In this document: piece by piece, positions 51,774 to 60,670 of the stretch
Layout of the letters: every line of letters begins with the position of its first letter
Position numbering within the stretch: position 1 is the stretch's first letter
NCBI GenBank assembly: GCA_949358305.1
Contig: OX442317.1
Coordinates: forward strand, 2,294,001 to 2,358,000
Direction: 5' to 3'
DNA: 64,000 nt
From: Strigamia acuminata
Taxonomy: Eukaryota; Arthropoda; Chilopoda; Geophilomorpha; Linotaeniidae
Position numbers and translations under genes: made by a program
The notes under the pieces: model-generated
The model's database searches: none
Told to the model about the DNA's origin: nothing
What the model saw: only the letters and a program-made list of their open reading frames with translations

Positions 51774-53466
51774 GCTAGAAGGTCACGCCAGCGACTGGCA
51801 GAAGACTGAAGGAAAGAAAATATCGAGTTTGGAGGGCTGGATGTGGGCTCTAGAAGATAGATTTAAGTGCCGCATGAACTTGAACGAATTCTTTGAAATG
51901 CAAAAGAAAAGAAAACTGGAAGCATCGGAGACGATCGTTCATTACATTTATTCAAAGAACACTTTACTAGAGCGTTGTGCGAGCCGTATAAGTGAATCGG
52001 ATCGAGTGTCGATGATTTTGGGCGGAATTGGCGAGGAGTTGGTGTCGTTTCCGTTGGCATCTGGCAACATCGGTTCGGTTGAGGAGCTTTTACATCGCGC
52101 GAGGGGTTTGGACGGGGCGAGAAAAGTGAAGACAACGGACAAAAATAGTAGTAACGTCGAAGTTAAACGAGCAGCGGAGGACGTGGTGAGGGAATCGACG
52201 AAGGAAGCATTTTCGGCGGCGTCGACGAACAAGAACTCACAACGTCACGTGCAATATAGATACGGGATGGATAAATCTACTCTCACGTGTTTTAAGTGCG
52301 GTAAGATCGGACACGTGTCTTTCGACTGTTTGTTGGCAAGTGCGGGAGCAGTTACGACGGAGAAAACGCCGGAGAAGGTTATAGCTTGTGTTGTCAAGAC
52401 GAGGAAACCGGAGATGAATTTGACGGTCGTTGCGTGTAGTGTGGAGGAGTTTGACACGGACGTTGAGGCGCTGATTGATCCGGGCGCAAACTTGACAATT
52501 ATCGACGGCAGATTTTTGAAAGACAATACGGAATTAAGAGCGAATAGATCGGGGGCCAGTTTTCATTCCGTCAATGGCCCGTTGGAGATCGATGGATTTC
52601 TCGACATTTCGTTTCGTATTGGCGATATTCAATCGAGAATGAGGAATGTAGCAGTGTCGTCAGGTTTACCTTTTCCTATCATCGTAGGCACAGACTGGCG
52701 TAGGCAAGAAGGTCTGAGGCTGATTTTGGAACCGAATGGCGACATGAATGTTTCAAGAGATCGCAGCAAGGTTCGGACTGTTGGTTGCGCAATATTCGAG
52801 AAAGAGGCGAACCGAGAAAACGTGTGTTTGTCACTGGTCGTGGAATATGACAAGATTTTGGACGTAGCAGACGACGACAAGGACGGAGAAGTTGACGAAT
52901 TTGAAAAAAACGATCAAGTTGAAAACGAAAATGGCATTTTTGACAACAACGACGAAGAATTTGTTGAAAACGACGACGATCTTGGCGTGGAATGCGGGAA
53001 GGAGAACTTAGAACTTGACGTTACGAAAATCGAGCTAGTTGCGATCGTAGAAAATGTGAATTTGGGAGAGGACAGATCAAAATTCGACGAAACGGTTTCG
53101 GGGTTCAATGAAGTTGACGCGAAATATGGTGAGGAACACGACGAGAAAGGCGAGGAACACGATAAGAATGAGGCGAATGAAAATGAAGACGAATCGAGTC
53201 ACAAGGGCAAGATTGTACGAGAAAATTTGGAGCCGGGCTGGCTGGAGGACCTGGAGCTTAAGAGATATTTTGCCGAAGAACAGGAAGAGACTTTGACGGG
53301 AGAGACGGACTCGACAAAGATGAGCGAGGAGTTATCGGAGGCTTGTTGTGCATTAGAAAATCGCATTGTATCGAAATTGTTGAATTTTTTGTTTTGTTGT
53401 CGAGGGCGACAACCCAAAAAGGGGGGTCGTGTGAGCGATAGCTGTAGCAGAGGAGGAGGAAATTAG
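51774..53466 (+). CDS. Outer element Gag C-terminal part, zinc knuckle, protease and acidic tail
   Basis: Continues the frame broken at 33311 (GCTAG duplicated at 51774-51778). Gag core (HASDWQ...MWALEDRF...ETIVHYIY), CCHC knuckle CFKCGKIGHVSFDC at 52288-52329, protease-like domain with ALIDPGANLTIID at about 52468 and PIIVGTDWR near 52680. Then a Glu/Asp/Asn-rich region (52850-53200) with no similarity I recognise. No RT or integrase follows; the polypurine tract AAAAAGGGGGG and the 3' LTR come next. The original frame appears to have run into the 3' LTR. A copia insertion at 53443 now supplies a different short tail. Active-site D-P-G replaces D-S/T-G. Confidence 0.85.
53430..53442 (+). repeat. 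3' LTR of outer element, first 13 bp
   Basis: TGTGAGCGATAGC after the polypurine tract. The rest of this LTR is at 60552-60670 beyond the copia insertion. Confidence 0.9.
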
Positions 53467-53988
53467 CTCGGAATTACGAGCGAAAAATCGAAAACAGAGT
53501 CGGAACCCGACTCGCAGAGTGCTCGCAAATTCTCGCGCGCAGAATACTCGCGCCGAAAACGTTTCGAGCAAGATACGGCCGTGCACAAGCACTTATATGC
53601 CGTGGAATGATGCAAATAGCATATACAAATAATAAAATGATTTAATATAAACAAAATATCTTACATAGTGGTCCAAATCAGGTTGGGAAAAAGGATGGGC
53701 AAGCAACTCCGTGTGCAGCGCCATCTTGGATTCGAGAGAGAGTGAGTAGCGACACCTTGTGTCGCAATACAACATTGCAAATTAGGAAAATAGTCAAAGT
53801 AACTTCCAAAACTAACAAATGCATGGTGCCTCATGCTAAAATACATAAACAATGACTAAATGACCAAAAATATGATAAACAACTTAAAAGATCGGTAAAT
53901 AAGCAATAATTGAGAAATACACCGGTAAAATGATAATACAAGCCGAATCTGTCTTACATCGACTACAAACACGGTCCGTAGACCAACA
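53443..53988 (-). repeat. Copia LTR (left), 546 bp
   Basis: TGTAGCAGAGGAGG...GACCAACA; next to minus-strand polypurine tract (CGAAGGGGGGATTT). Confidence 0.9.
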
Positions 53989-54190
53989 AATCCCCCCTTC
54001 GATGTAAATAGGTTCGGGGAAATACAGAACGGGTACTGGAATTACAGTGTGTTACGAGAAAATATAAACAATAAAGTTCGAATCACCGAGCCGGGTACTG
54101 TCATTGAAGAACTCTACGGAAGCCCGAATATTCCCACTGGAGCTCGATGATCCTCGATGTCGGGCAAATAAATTAGGAATGTCGATAATT

Positions 54191-57100
54191 TTAGAGTCGG
54201 AAGATTCGCGAGATGAGTGATCGAAGTCGTTCCGAGCCGAGCCATTTTGTAAATATATCGGCGACGTTAAGATCGCCGGGCACTTTTCTGAGCTCGAAAC
54301 GTCCCGCCGAATACCACTCCCGCAGCCAATGGAACTTAACGCGAATGTGCTTCGTCTTACTGTTCTCGACGTCATTCGCGGTGAATTGGATAGCGGCAAG
54401 TGCGTCGGAGTAGATGACGGGTCGTGGAACGCGGTCGAGTATCGAACATTCGGAGTATACATGATGCAGCCAATAAAGCTCCTTGACCGTGTCGACTAGG
54501 GCAAGAAATTCGGCCTCCATAGTCGAACAGGCGACTGTGGTTTGCTTGCGGCAAGACCACCCAATTGGCGTGTTCCCGATATAACAAATGTATCCTCCGA
54601 AGCTGAGTGAAGTAGCGGTGTCCGATGCCCACGACGCGTCGGTGTATGCCCACAAAAGTCCAGTCGAACATCCCGATAGTTCAATGCAGTAGTCCGCTGT
54701 GTTAGACACGTACTGCAGCACTTGAAACAAAGCCTTGATGTGAGCTTGCGTATAACAGGTGTTGAATTGTGAAAGGAATATCACCGAGTACAGGATGTCG
54801 GGGCGAGTTCGAGAGGCCAAAAATAACAGAGATCCAATAAGGGATCGATATGGGAAATCGATTAGGTTTTCTGTCGGTCCTTTTGTGAGCATGGTCCCCG
54901 GAGTGACTGGAACCTTGACGAGGTTATTAATAACGGTGCCGAACTTCTTTATGATTTTTGCGATGTACGTTCGCTGGCTGATGAATGTTTTGCCAGCGTC
55001 ACGAATGAACTCAACCCCGAGTAGTTTCGTGATGGGTCCCAGATTAACAATCTGAAACTTGGTGCTAATCAGAGTGATGAGACGGTCGAGAACGGAGTCA
55101 GTTGCGTAGAATAGAACGATATCGTCCACGTAGACTAACATTAGCGCCGAAGATCCAAACATGTACACGCAATTGCAGCCAGGAAGTTTGCGGAATCCGA
55201 GAGATCGAAGCGTTTCGTCGAGCTTTTCAAACCACTGTCTTCCCGACTGGTGCAGACCGTAAAGGGATTTTATGAGTAGCCAGACGTTGTTCGGATTTGT
55301 ACAGGTTGCCCCAGCCGGGATGCGCATGTACACCTTATGCTCGAGCTCACCGTAAAGGTAAGCGCACTTCACGTCGAGGTGCGCGTCTTTCCAACCTCGG
55401 AGAACGACGAGCAAACAAAAGAACATCCGAATGAGCACAAAGTTCACTACGGGGCTGAAAACCTCATCGTAGTCGACGCCGAGAGTTTGTCGGAAGCCTT
55501 GAGCAACAAGGCGGGCGCGGTAACGAGTAATCTTGCCAGCGGCGTCAGATTTCAACTTGAAGATCCACTTGCACCCGAGGATCGTCGTGTCTGGCGGCCT
55601 CGGTACTTCAACATAAACCTCTCGCTCTTCAAAAGTTCCGAGTTCCTCTGCGATTGCTTCTCTCCATTTCGGAGCATCGTCGAATTTCGGAATTTCGGCG
55701 AAAGATGCGGGTTCGGTTCGGCAGAGATGAGCCACATGTCGGCCAGGAATCGTTGGCAAAGTGTATTCAATGTTGCCAAAGAAGAAGAGCTCCGGATCGT
55801 ACTCGATGTGATTAAACTGACAATATTTTTCGACGTCTTTACGGGAACGCAGTCGCACATCCGGTTCCGGGAAATAATAAACGTCGGTGTCAATTTTCCC
55901 GGGTCTCTGATCCTTTCTGAGATGCTCTTCACGTTTCCAACCAGCACACGGCGAATCTCCTCCGATATATCTCCACATAAAAGCTGTCTGTCTGGCAGTG
56001 GTTGGTAATACCTCGATACCATGAAGTGGAGCTGGAGACATGGGTCCTGCACCAAAAACTGGAATTGTGTGTTGAAGAACAGAAGTACCCATTGTTCTTC
56101 GCGTAGTCACAAATCTGCTCGGAGAGCCCGGTTGGGATAACGGGGGCGAGGTTTGCGGTGAAGTTTGAGGTGACACATGAGGAGAAGTATAGGTAGACAT
56201 AGGCACAAGGGAAACTTCGTCTATATCATCAACGTCACGATCCGTGTCATCACCCAGATTACTATCGGAGCTTGGCAATCTCAAAGCACACGCCTCAAGA
56301 AGTTGTCGCTCAGGTGTCATAAATTGAGCGGATGCGGCTGAGCTCGAACTTTCTTCCAGCGGAGGCATCTCAGGCTCATCGTCTGACGACGAGTGTTCAT
56401 CCTCTGAGTCCGATCCCTTTGGCCAGTCAAGATACTGGATGTTTTCATCAAACGATACAGTCGATTGTGGGAAGTTTTGAACGTTTTCAACCGGGAATTC
56501 AAACGTAGATTGGTGATTCCCGTTGCCATTTCGAATAGACCGGCGATACGATATCCTTTCGTCGATCCTGACATGACATGATTCGGTAATTTTATCATCC
56601 AATGGGTTCCAAATGCGATATCCTCTCGTTCCGACTGCGTATCCGACAACATAGCCCTCCCAGGCACGCATTTGGAGCTTCTTGCGTCCCGGTGCGGTAA
56701 AATGCACCCAACATTTTGATCCTATTCGTCGTAGATGCCGCAATGAAAGGGCTCGCTGTCGCCACAGGATATAAGGAACCTGATTGTTTAAACGAGAATG
56801 TGGAGAGCGGTTTTTAATGTAGGCGAATGTCACAGCCAATTCGGCCCACAACGCATCCGGGAGTTTGGTCTCGTTTAACACAGCTCTCACGTTTTCGGCC
56901 ATTGTCCGGTTGATTCGTTCGGCCGTTCCATTCATAGCGGGTGAATTAGGGTTGGTACGCTGACCTTCGATGCCCTTCTCTCGAAGGTAGTCGAGGAATT
57001 CATTCGACATGAACTCTCCACCACGGTCAGAACGGATAGCCTTCACACGAGTACTTGCAACGCATTCGATACGGGTGACGAAATCCTTGAATATGCCGAA

Positions 57101-59101
57101 GACTTGAGATTTTTGTGCCATCGGTGTTATCCAACAATATCGCGTGGCGTCGTCAATTATCGTGAATACGAAACGAGCTCCCCCAATGGATGTGGTTTCT
57201 GATGGTCCCCAGACATCCATGTGGAGAAGGTCCAGTGCTTTGGTTGAAATTGGGTTTAAATCCGGCTTGTGTGATTTACGGATTGACTTTGCAAGTCGAC
57301 AGTCGTTGCATGCCAACTCCTTGGACACTTCAGCCGGTTCCATCCCGTAGACCTGATCATTGGTTGCCAGAAGACGCATTGACTTGGTGTGGAGGTGGCC
57401 AAGACGACTATGCCACAGTCCAGTTGCGTCTTTTCTTGATGCCGCAGCAGCAACCGTCTCCTTTTTAGGTGGAGAACTCGTTTTAGGGATGGATGACGTC
57501 GGGATTGACTGAATGACGTCGGAATGGGATGGGACGGAAGGAGGGAGTTGAGCTTGGGTAGGACTTAGGTTCGATAACGGATTAGTAGGAGTTGGGGTCG
57601 GAATTTCGTTCACGACGTCCAAAGATGGCAACTCGATACGAAAATCCGTCATGTGCTCAGTTTTTGTCTTTGACTTCTTTTTCGGTTTCGGAATTGGCTC
57701 GAAATCAACCTCAGAAGTGACCAGCATCTTGACTGGAGTTGTTGGTGCAGGCTGAAGAGTCGGCGAAACCGTTGTCGCAATAGCGGGGGTCACACAAAGT
57801 CCATCCACGTAATATAATCCAGCCTTTTCCTTCGCCCGGAGAACTGATGAGCGAATGTCGGATTGATAGACATTAACCTCCCCGTCATATATATCAATGT
57901 GGAATTTGTTTCTGTCGATTTTGCTCACGGAGACAAGATTCGCCTCAAAGTTCGGTGCAAATAAGACATTGTGTAGAGTCACAAAACAGTCACAGTTGTC
58001 AATCGAGGTCTGAAGTCGCACGTTACCACGTCCGGTTACTTTGGACTTGCCCTGTCCGAGTTCGATGTCGAATGGCGTAATTTGTTCAAAGTCCGAAAAC
58101 CACGATCGAATATGAGAAATGTGGTCGGTGGCCCCGCAGTCAATGATCCACTCATTTGACTGCATAAAATGTGCAATAGGACGCTCGATGATCTGGGGAC
58201 AATTGACGAAGAAATTTGCATCTCGTCGTGGCCTGGAACTGCCCCGTGGCTTGGGATCCTCCGGCTTCGACGCGTTCTTGTTACTGCGACGGCTCTTACT
58301 GCGAGAGGAGCGTTGGACTTGCGCAGCGGGTGCCTGGCGGTTCTGACCATCGCCTTTCTGATGAGGGCACTTGTTGGCGTAATGTCCGAGTTCTTGACAA
58401 TTAAAACATCGAACCGTCGAAATATCACGCGGAGGTCGGGATTGATTCCGTCGAGATTGACCAGTGTTGGAAGTATGCGCCGATGCTGACTGAGAATTGT
58501 TCGTATGGATTGATTTGAGGCGCATATACTCGGAGAGAAGCTGTTCGGACACTTTATCCGGTATGAACTGGTCATCTGGCCAATGGTATATGGCAAACGA
58601 TGCTTGCGAATACTCGGGCGGAAGGCGGTGTAAGTACTGATACGAATGGTGAACATCTGAGACTGGTTCACCCACCGACTTAAGTTGGCTGGCGTGGTAA
58701 TCGACGCGGGCGATGAAATCAGCCATTTCCTCGTTCGGGCCAAGTCGGAGAGCGAGGAAATCCCAGCGCATCGCGGCTTGGCGCGCGCGGGAGCTGGGAG
58801 CGTAGATCTGCGCCAACTTATCCCAAGATTGTTTAGGTGTATCGCAATTATCAAGGGCCGACTTCTTTGCCTCGGAGACAAAACAGTAAATGAGGCCGAG
58901 AGCCTTGTCTTTCTTGCGCTGATATTTGACTTTCTCCTTTTCCGATGCGGTTTTTAGGTATTCAACTTCCTCGGTTTCCGTCACGTGGTGCCACAATCCT
59001 TCTGCTTTGAGGAGCATTCGCATGCTCCTCTGCCACGAGTCGTAATTCCCTACAGCGAGTACGGGAACTCTGCCGCTGGTCGGATCACTGACTTTTTGCA
59101 T
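54191..59101 (-). CDS. Copia Gag-Pol polyprotein, 1636 codons
   Basis: ATG at 59101 (MQKVSDPTSG); the frame extends 4 codons upstream without an ATG. Gag; CCHC knuckle CFNCQELGHYANKC near 230; protease WIIDCGATDHIS near 318 (D-C-G instead of D-S/T-G); integrase HSRLGHLH near 562, HMDVWGP (627), RSDRGGEF (690), NGTAERINRT (725); long Ser/Pro-rich linker; RT with CKWIFKLKS, ARLVAQGF, HLDVKCAYLYGE and YVDD near 1323; RNase H with YTDAS near 1490 and STMEAEFLA; end at VADIFTKWLG. All main catalytic residues are in place except the unusual protease triplet, so the copy may be autonomous. SLYGLHQSGR again replaces the common YGLKQ-type motif. Confidence 0.93.
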   Translation of the reverse strand: MQKVSDPTSGRVPVLAVGNYDSWQRSMRMLLKAEGLWHHVTETEEVEYLKTASEKEKVKYQRKKDKALGLIYCFVSEAKKSALDNCDTPKQSWDKLAQIYAPSSRARQAAMRWDFLALRLGPNEEMADFIARVDYHASQLKSVGEPVSDVHHSYQYLHRLPPEYSQASFAIYHWPDDQFIPDKVSEQLLSEYMRLKSIHTNNSQSASAHTSNTGQSRRNQSRPPRDISTVRCFNCQELGHYANKCPHQKGDGQNRQAPAAQVQRSSRSKSRRSNKNASKPEDPKPRGSSRPRRDANFFVNCPQIIERPIAHFMQSNEWIIDCGATDHISHIRSWFSDFEQITPFDIELGQGKSKVTGRGNVRLQTSIDNCDCFVTLHNVLFAPNFEANLVSVSKIDRNKFHIDIYDGEVNVYQSDIRSSVLRAKEKAGLYYVDGLCVTPAIATTVSPTLQPAPTTPVKMLVTSEVDFEPIPKPKKKSKTKTEHMTDFRIELPSLDVVNEIPTPTPTNPLSNLSPTQAQLPPSVPSHSDVIQSIPTSSIPKTSSPPKKETVAAAASRKDATGLWHSRLGHLHTKSMRLLATNDQVYGMEPAEVSKELACNDCRLAKSIRKSHKPDLNPISTKALDLLHMDVWGPSETTSIGGARFVFTIIDDATRYCWITPMAQKSQVFGIFKDFVTRIECVASTRVKAIRSDRGGEFMSNEFLDYLREKGIEGQRTNPNSPAMNGTAERINRTMAENVRAVLNETKLPDALWAELAVTFAYIKNRSPHSRLNNQVPYILWRQRALSLRHLRRIGSKCWVHFTAPGRKKLQMRAWEGYVVGYAVGTRGYRIWNPLDDKITESCHVRIDERISYRRSIRNGNGNHQSTFEFPVENVQNFPQSTVSFDENIQYLDWPKGSDSEDEHSSSDDEPEMPPLEESSSSAASAQFMTPERQLLEACALRLPSSDSNLGDDTDRDVDDIDEVSLVPMSTYTSPHVSPQTSPQTSPPLSQPGSPSRFVTTRRTMGTSVLQHTIPVFGAGPMSPAPLHGIEVLPTTARQTAFMWRYIGGDSPCAGWKREEHLRKDQRPGKIDTDVYYFPEPDVRLRSRKDVEKYCQFNHIEYDPELFFFGNIEYTLPTIPGRHVAHLCRTEPASFAEIPKFDDAPKWREAIAEELGTFEEREVYVEVPRPPDTTILGCKWIFKLKSDAAGKITRYRARLVAQGFRQTLGVDYDEVFSPVVNFVLIRMFFCLLVVLRGWKDAHLDVKCAYLYGELEHKVYMRIPAGATCTNPNNVWLLIKSLYGLHQSGRQWFEKLDETLRSLGFRKLPGCNCVYMFGSSALMLVYVDDIVLFYATDSVLDRLITLISTKFQIVNLGPITKLLGVEFIRDAGKTFISQRTYIAKIIKKFGTVINNLVKVPVTPGTMLTKGPTENLIDFPYRSLIGSLLFLASRTRPDILYSVIFLSQFNTCYTQAHIKALFQVLQYVSNTADYCIELSGCSTGLLWAYTDASWASDTATSLSFGGYICYIGNTPIGWSCRKQTTVACSTMEAEFLALVDTVKELYWLHHVYSECSILDRVPRPVIYSDALAAIQFTANDVENSKTKHIRVKFHWLREWYSAGRFELRKVPGDLNVADIFTKWLGSERLRSLISRIFRL

Positions 59102-60000
59102 GATAGCAGCCAAGGCGAGACAGAACGCGAAAAATCACAGAAGCGACGAGAGTGGTATTGGCGCACTAAATTCGGAGCACTGACGAACACGATGCACTTC
59201 ACAACACACACACACCTCCCTCGTGGTTCAAAGCGGAAACCGTAAATGGGGCGATTCCTTCTGAAGAAATCAAAAAACCCCCGATAGCCAGTCTGAGAGG
59301 GTCCGACCGGTTGCCTGGAACCGCGGGAAACCTCACTTGTACCACGACAAGCACTATCGGGGAATACAACGACGCTTGCCCGGATTCGAGCGAAGGGCGC
59401 CGAGGATACTAAATGTCCCACACCAAAATCCCCCTTAAATCTAACAATAATAATAATACGACCCTGAAAAATAAAGAAGGCGAAATGGAGATTCTGTGTG
59501 GGCTGGTCACCACACCGTCGTGTAGAAAACACGGGTTTGCTCGCTTTTCTCGAAAAAGCGGCTGAAAAGCGCATTCGACCCGAATAAATCGAGGAAAAAT
59601 CCAAAAATCGTCGAAAGATAAATAAATCGACGATACTGTAGACACACCGGGGTGAATACAGCGGGTTTTGCCCGTTTCTAGATGATAACACGCCTCGTCG
59701 GCGGTGACGAGTCGGAATCTCGGCGAAATCAGCGTTAAATCTGAAAATATAAAGATTTGCCGGAAAATTCGCGTAACCCGCGTAATTTTCGGCAAAGTTA
59801 GACAGGAGAACGTCGGTAGAACGTCGAATGAACGTCTCGAAGACGTTACGAAAACGAAAAGGACGAAAATCGGCGGAAATCGACGTCGGAATCTGAAAAT
59901 AGGCAAAAATTTGCCGCGAATCGCGAAAATCGCGAATTTCTTGGCAAAAATTAGTGGAAAGCGTGCTAACAGAGGATAGCAACCATCCTCTGCTACCAAT
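59102..60000 (-). other. Leader of the complete copia with primer-binding site
   Basis: The primer site at 59981-59998 (plus-strand AACCATCCTCTGCTACCA) exactly matches the initiator-Met tRNA 3' end, 2 nt from the LTR. Just inside it lies AGAGGAT, able to pair with ATCCTCT of the primer site. A 366-codon minus-strand ORF (59050-60150) spans the LTR and leader but shows no domain and is probably noncoding. Confidence 0.75.
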
Positions 60001-60546
60001 TGTAGCAGAGGAGGAGGAAATTAGCTCGGAATTACGAGCGAAAAATCGAAAACAGAGTCGGAACCCGACTCGCAGAGTGCTCGCAAATTCTCGCGCGCAG
60101 AATACTCGCGCCGAAAACGTTTCGAGCAAGATACGGCCGTGCACAAGCACTTATATGCCGTGGAATGATGCAAATAGCATATACAAATAATAAAATGATT
60201 TAATATAAACAAAATATCTTACATAGTGGTCCAAATCAGGTTGGGAAAAAGGATGGGCAAGCAACTCCGTGTGCAGCGCCATCTTGGATTCGAGAGAGAG
60301 TGAGTAGCGACACCTTGTGTCGCAATACAACATTGCAAATTAGGAAAATAGTCAAAGTAACTTCCAAAACTAACAAATGCATGGTGCCTCATGCTAAAAT
60401 ACATAAACAATGACTAAATGACCAAAAATATGATAAACAACTTAAAAGATCGGTAAATAAGCAATAATTGAGAAATACACCGGTAAAATGATAATACAAG
60501 CCGAATCTGTCTTACATCGACTACAAACACGGTCCGTAGACCAACA
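60001..60546 (-). repeat. Copia LTR (right), 546 bp
   Basis: Same length and sequence as 53443-53988 wherever compared. Confidence 0.9.
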
Positions 60547-60551
60547 ATAGC

Positions 60552-60670
60552 TCCCCCTGGGGGTCATTTCGAGACTTGTTCTATCTTTTGTATGATTGGT
60601 TCTAGGTTTTATGAATAAATCAGTCTAGTTTAGACAATCATCTTGATCGGTTGTCTTTATCATTCTCACA
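60552..60670 (+). repeat. 3' LTR of outer element, remaining 119 bp
   Basis: TCCCCCTGGGGG...CATTCTCACA. Together with 53430-53442 it reproduces the 132-bp 5' LTR. Confidence 0.9.

Larger units (their letters stand above)
53443..60546 (-). mobile_element. Complete copia element inserted in the outer 3' LTR
   Basis: 546-bp LTRs at 53443-53988 and 60001-60546 without differences that I noticed. Target duplication ATAGC (53438-53442, 60547-60551). One uninterrupted Gag-Pol frame. A different family from the dimer: LTR sequence, length and protein differ, although both use the initiator-Met primer. Confidence 0.94.
32155..60670 (+). mobile_element. Gag-protease gypsy-type LTR element carrying nested copia insertions (insertion 2)
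   Basis: 132-bp LTRs: 5' at 32155-32286; 3' split into 53430-53442 and 60552-60670. Perfect 5-bp target duplication AGGAG (32150-32154, 60671-60675) inside a satellite monomer. Without its insertions (33312-51778 and 53443-60551, including target duplicates) the element is about 2.9 kb. It encodes Gag, knuckle and protease followed by an acidic region, with no RT, RNase H or integrase between protease and the polypurine tract. Confidence 0.92.

Noticed and set aside
59050-60150. 366-codon minus-strand ORF
   Set aside because: It spans the copia LTR, primer site and leader and has no domain; its first part repeats in the other LTR. Probably noncoding.
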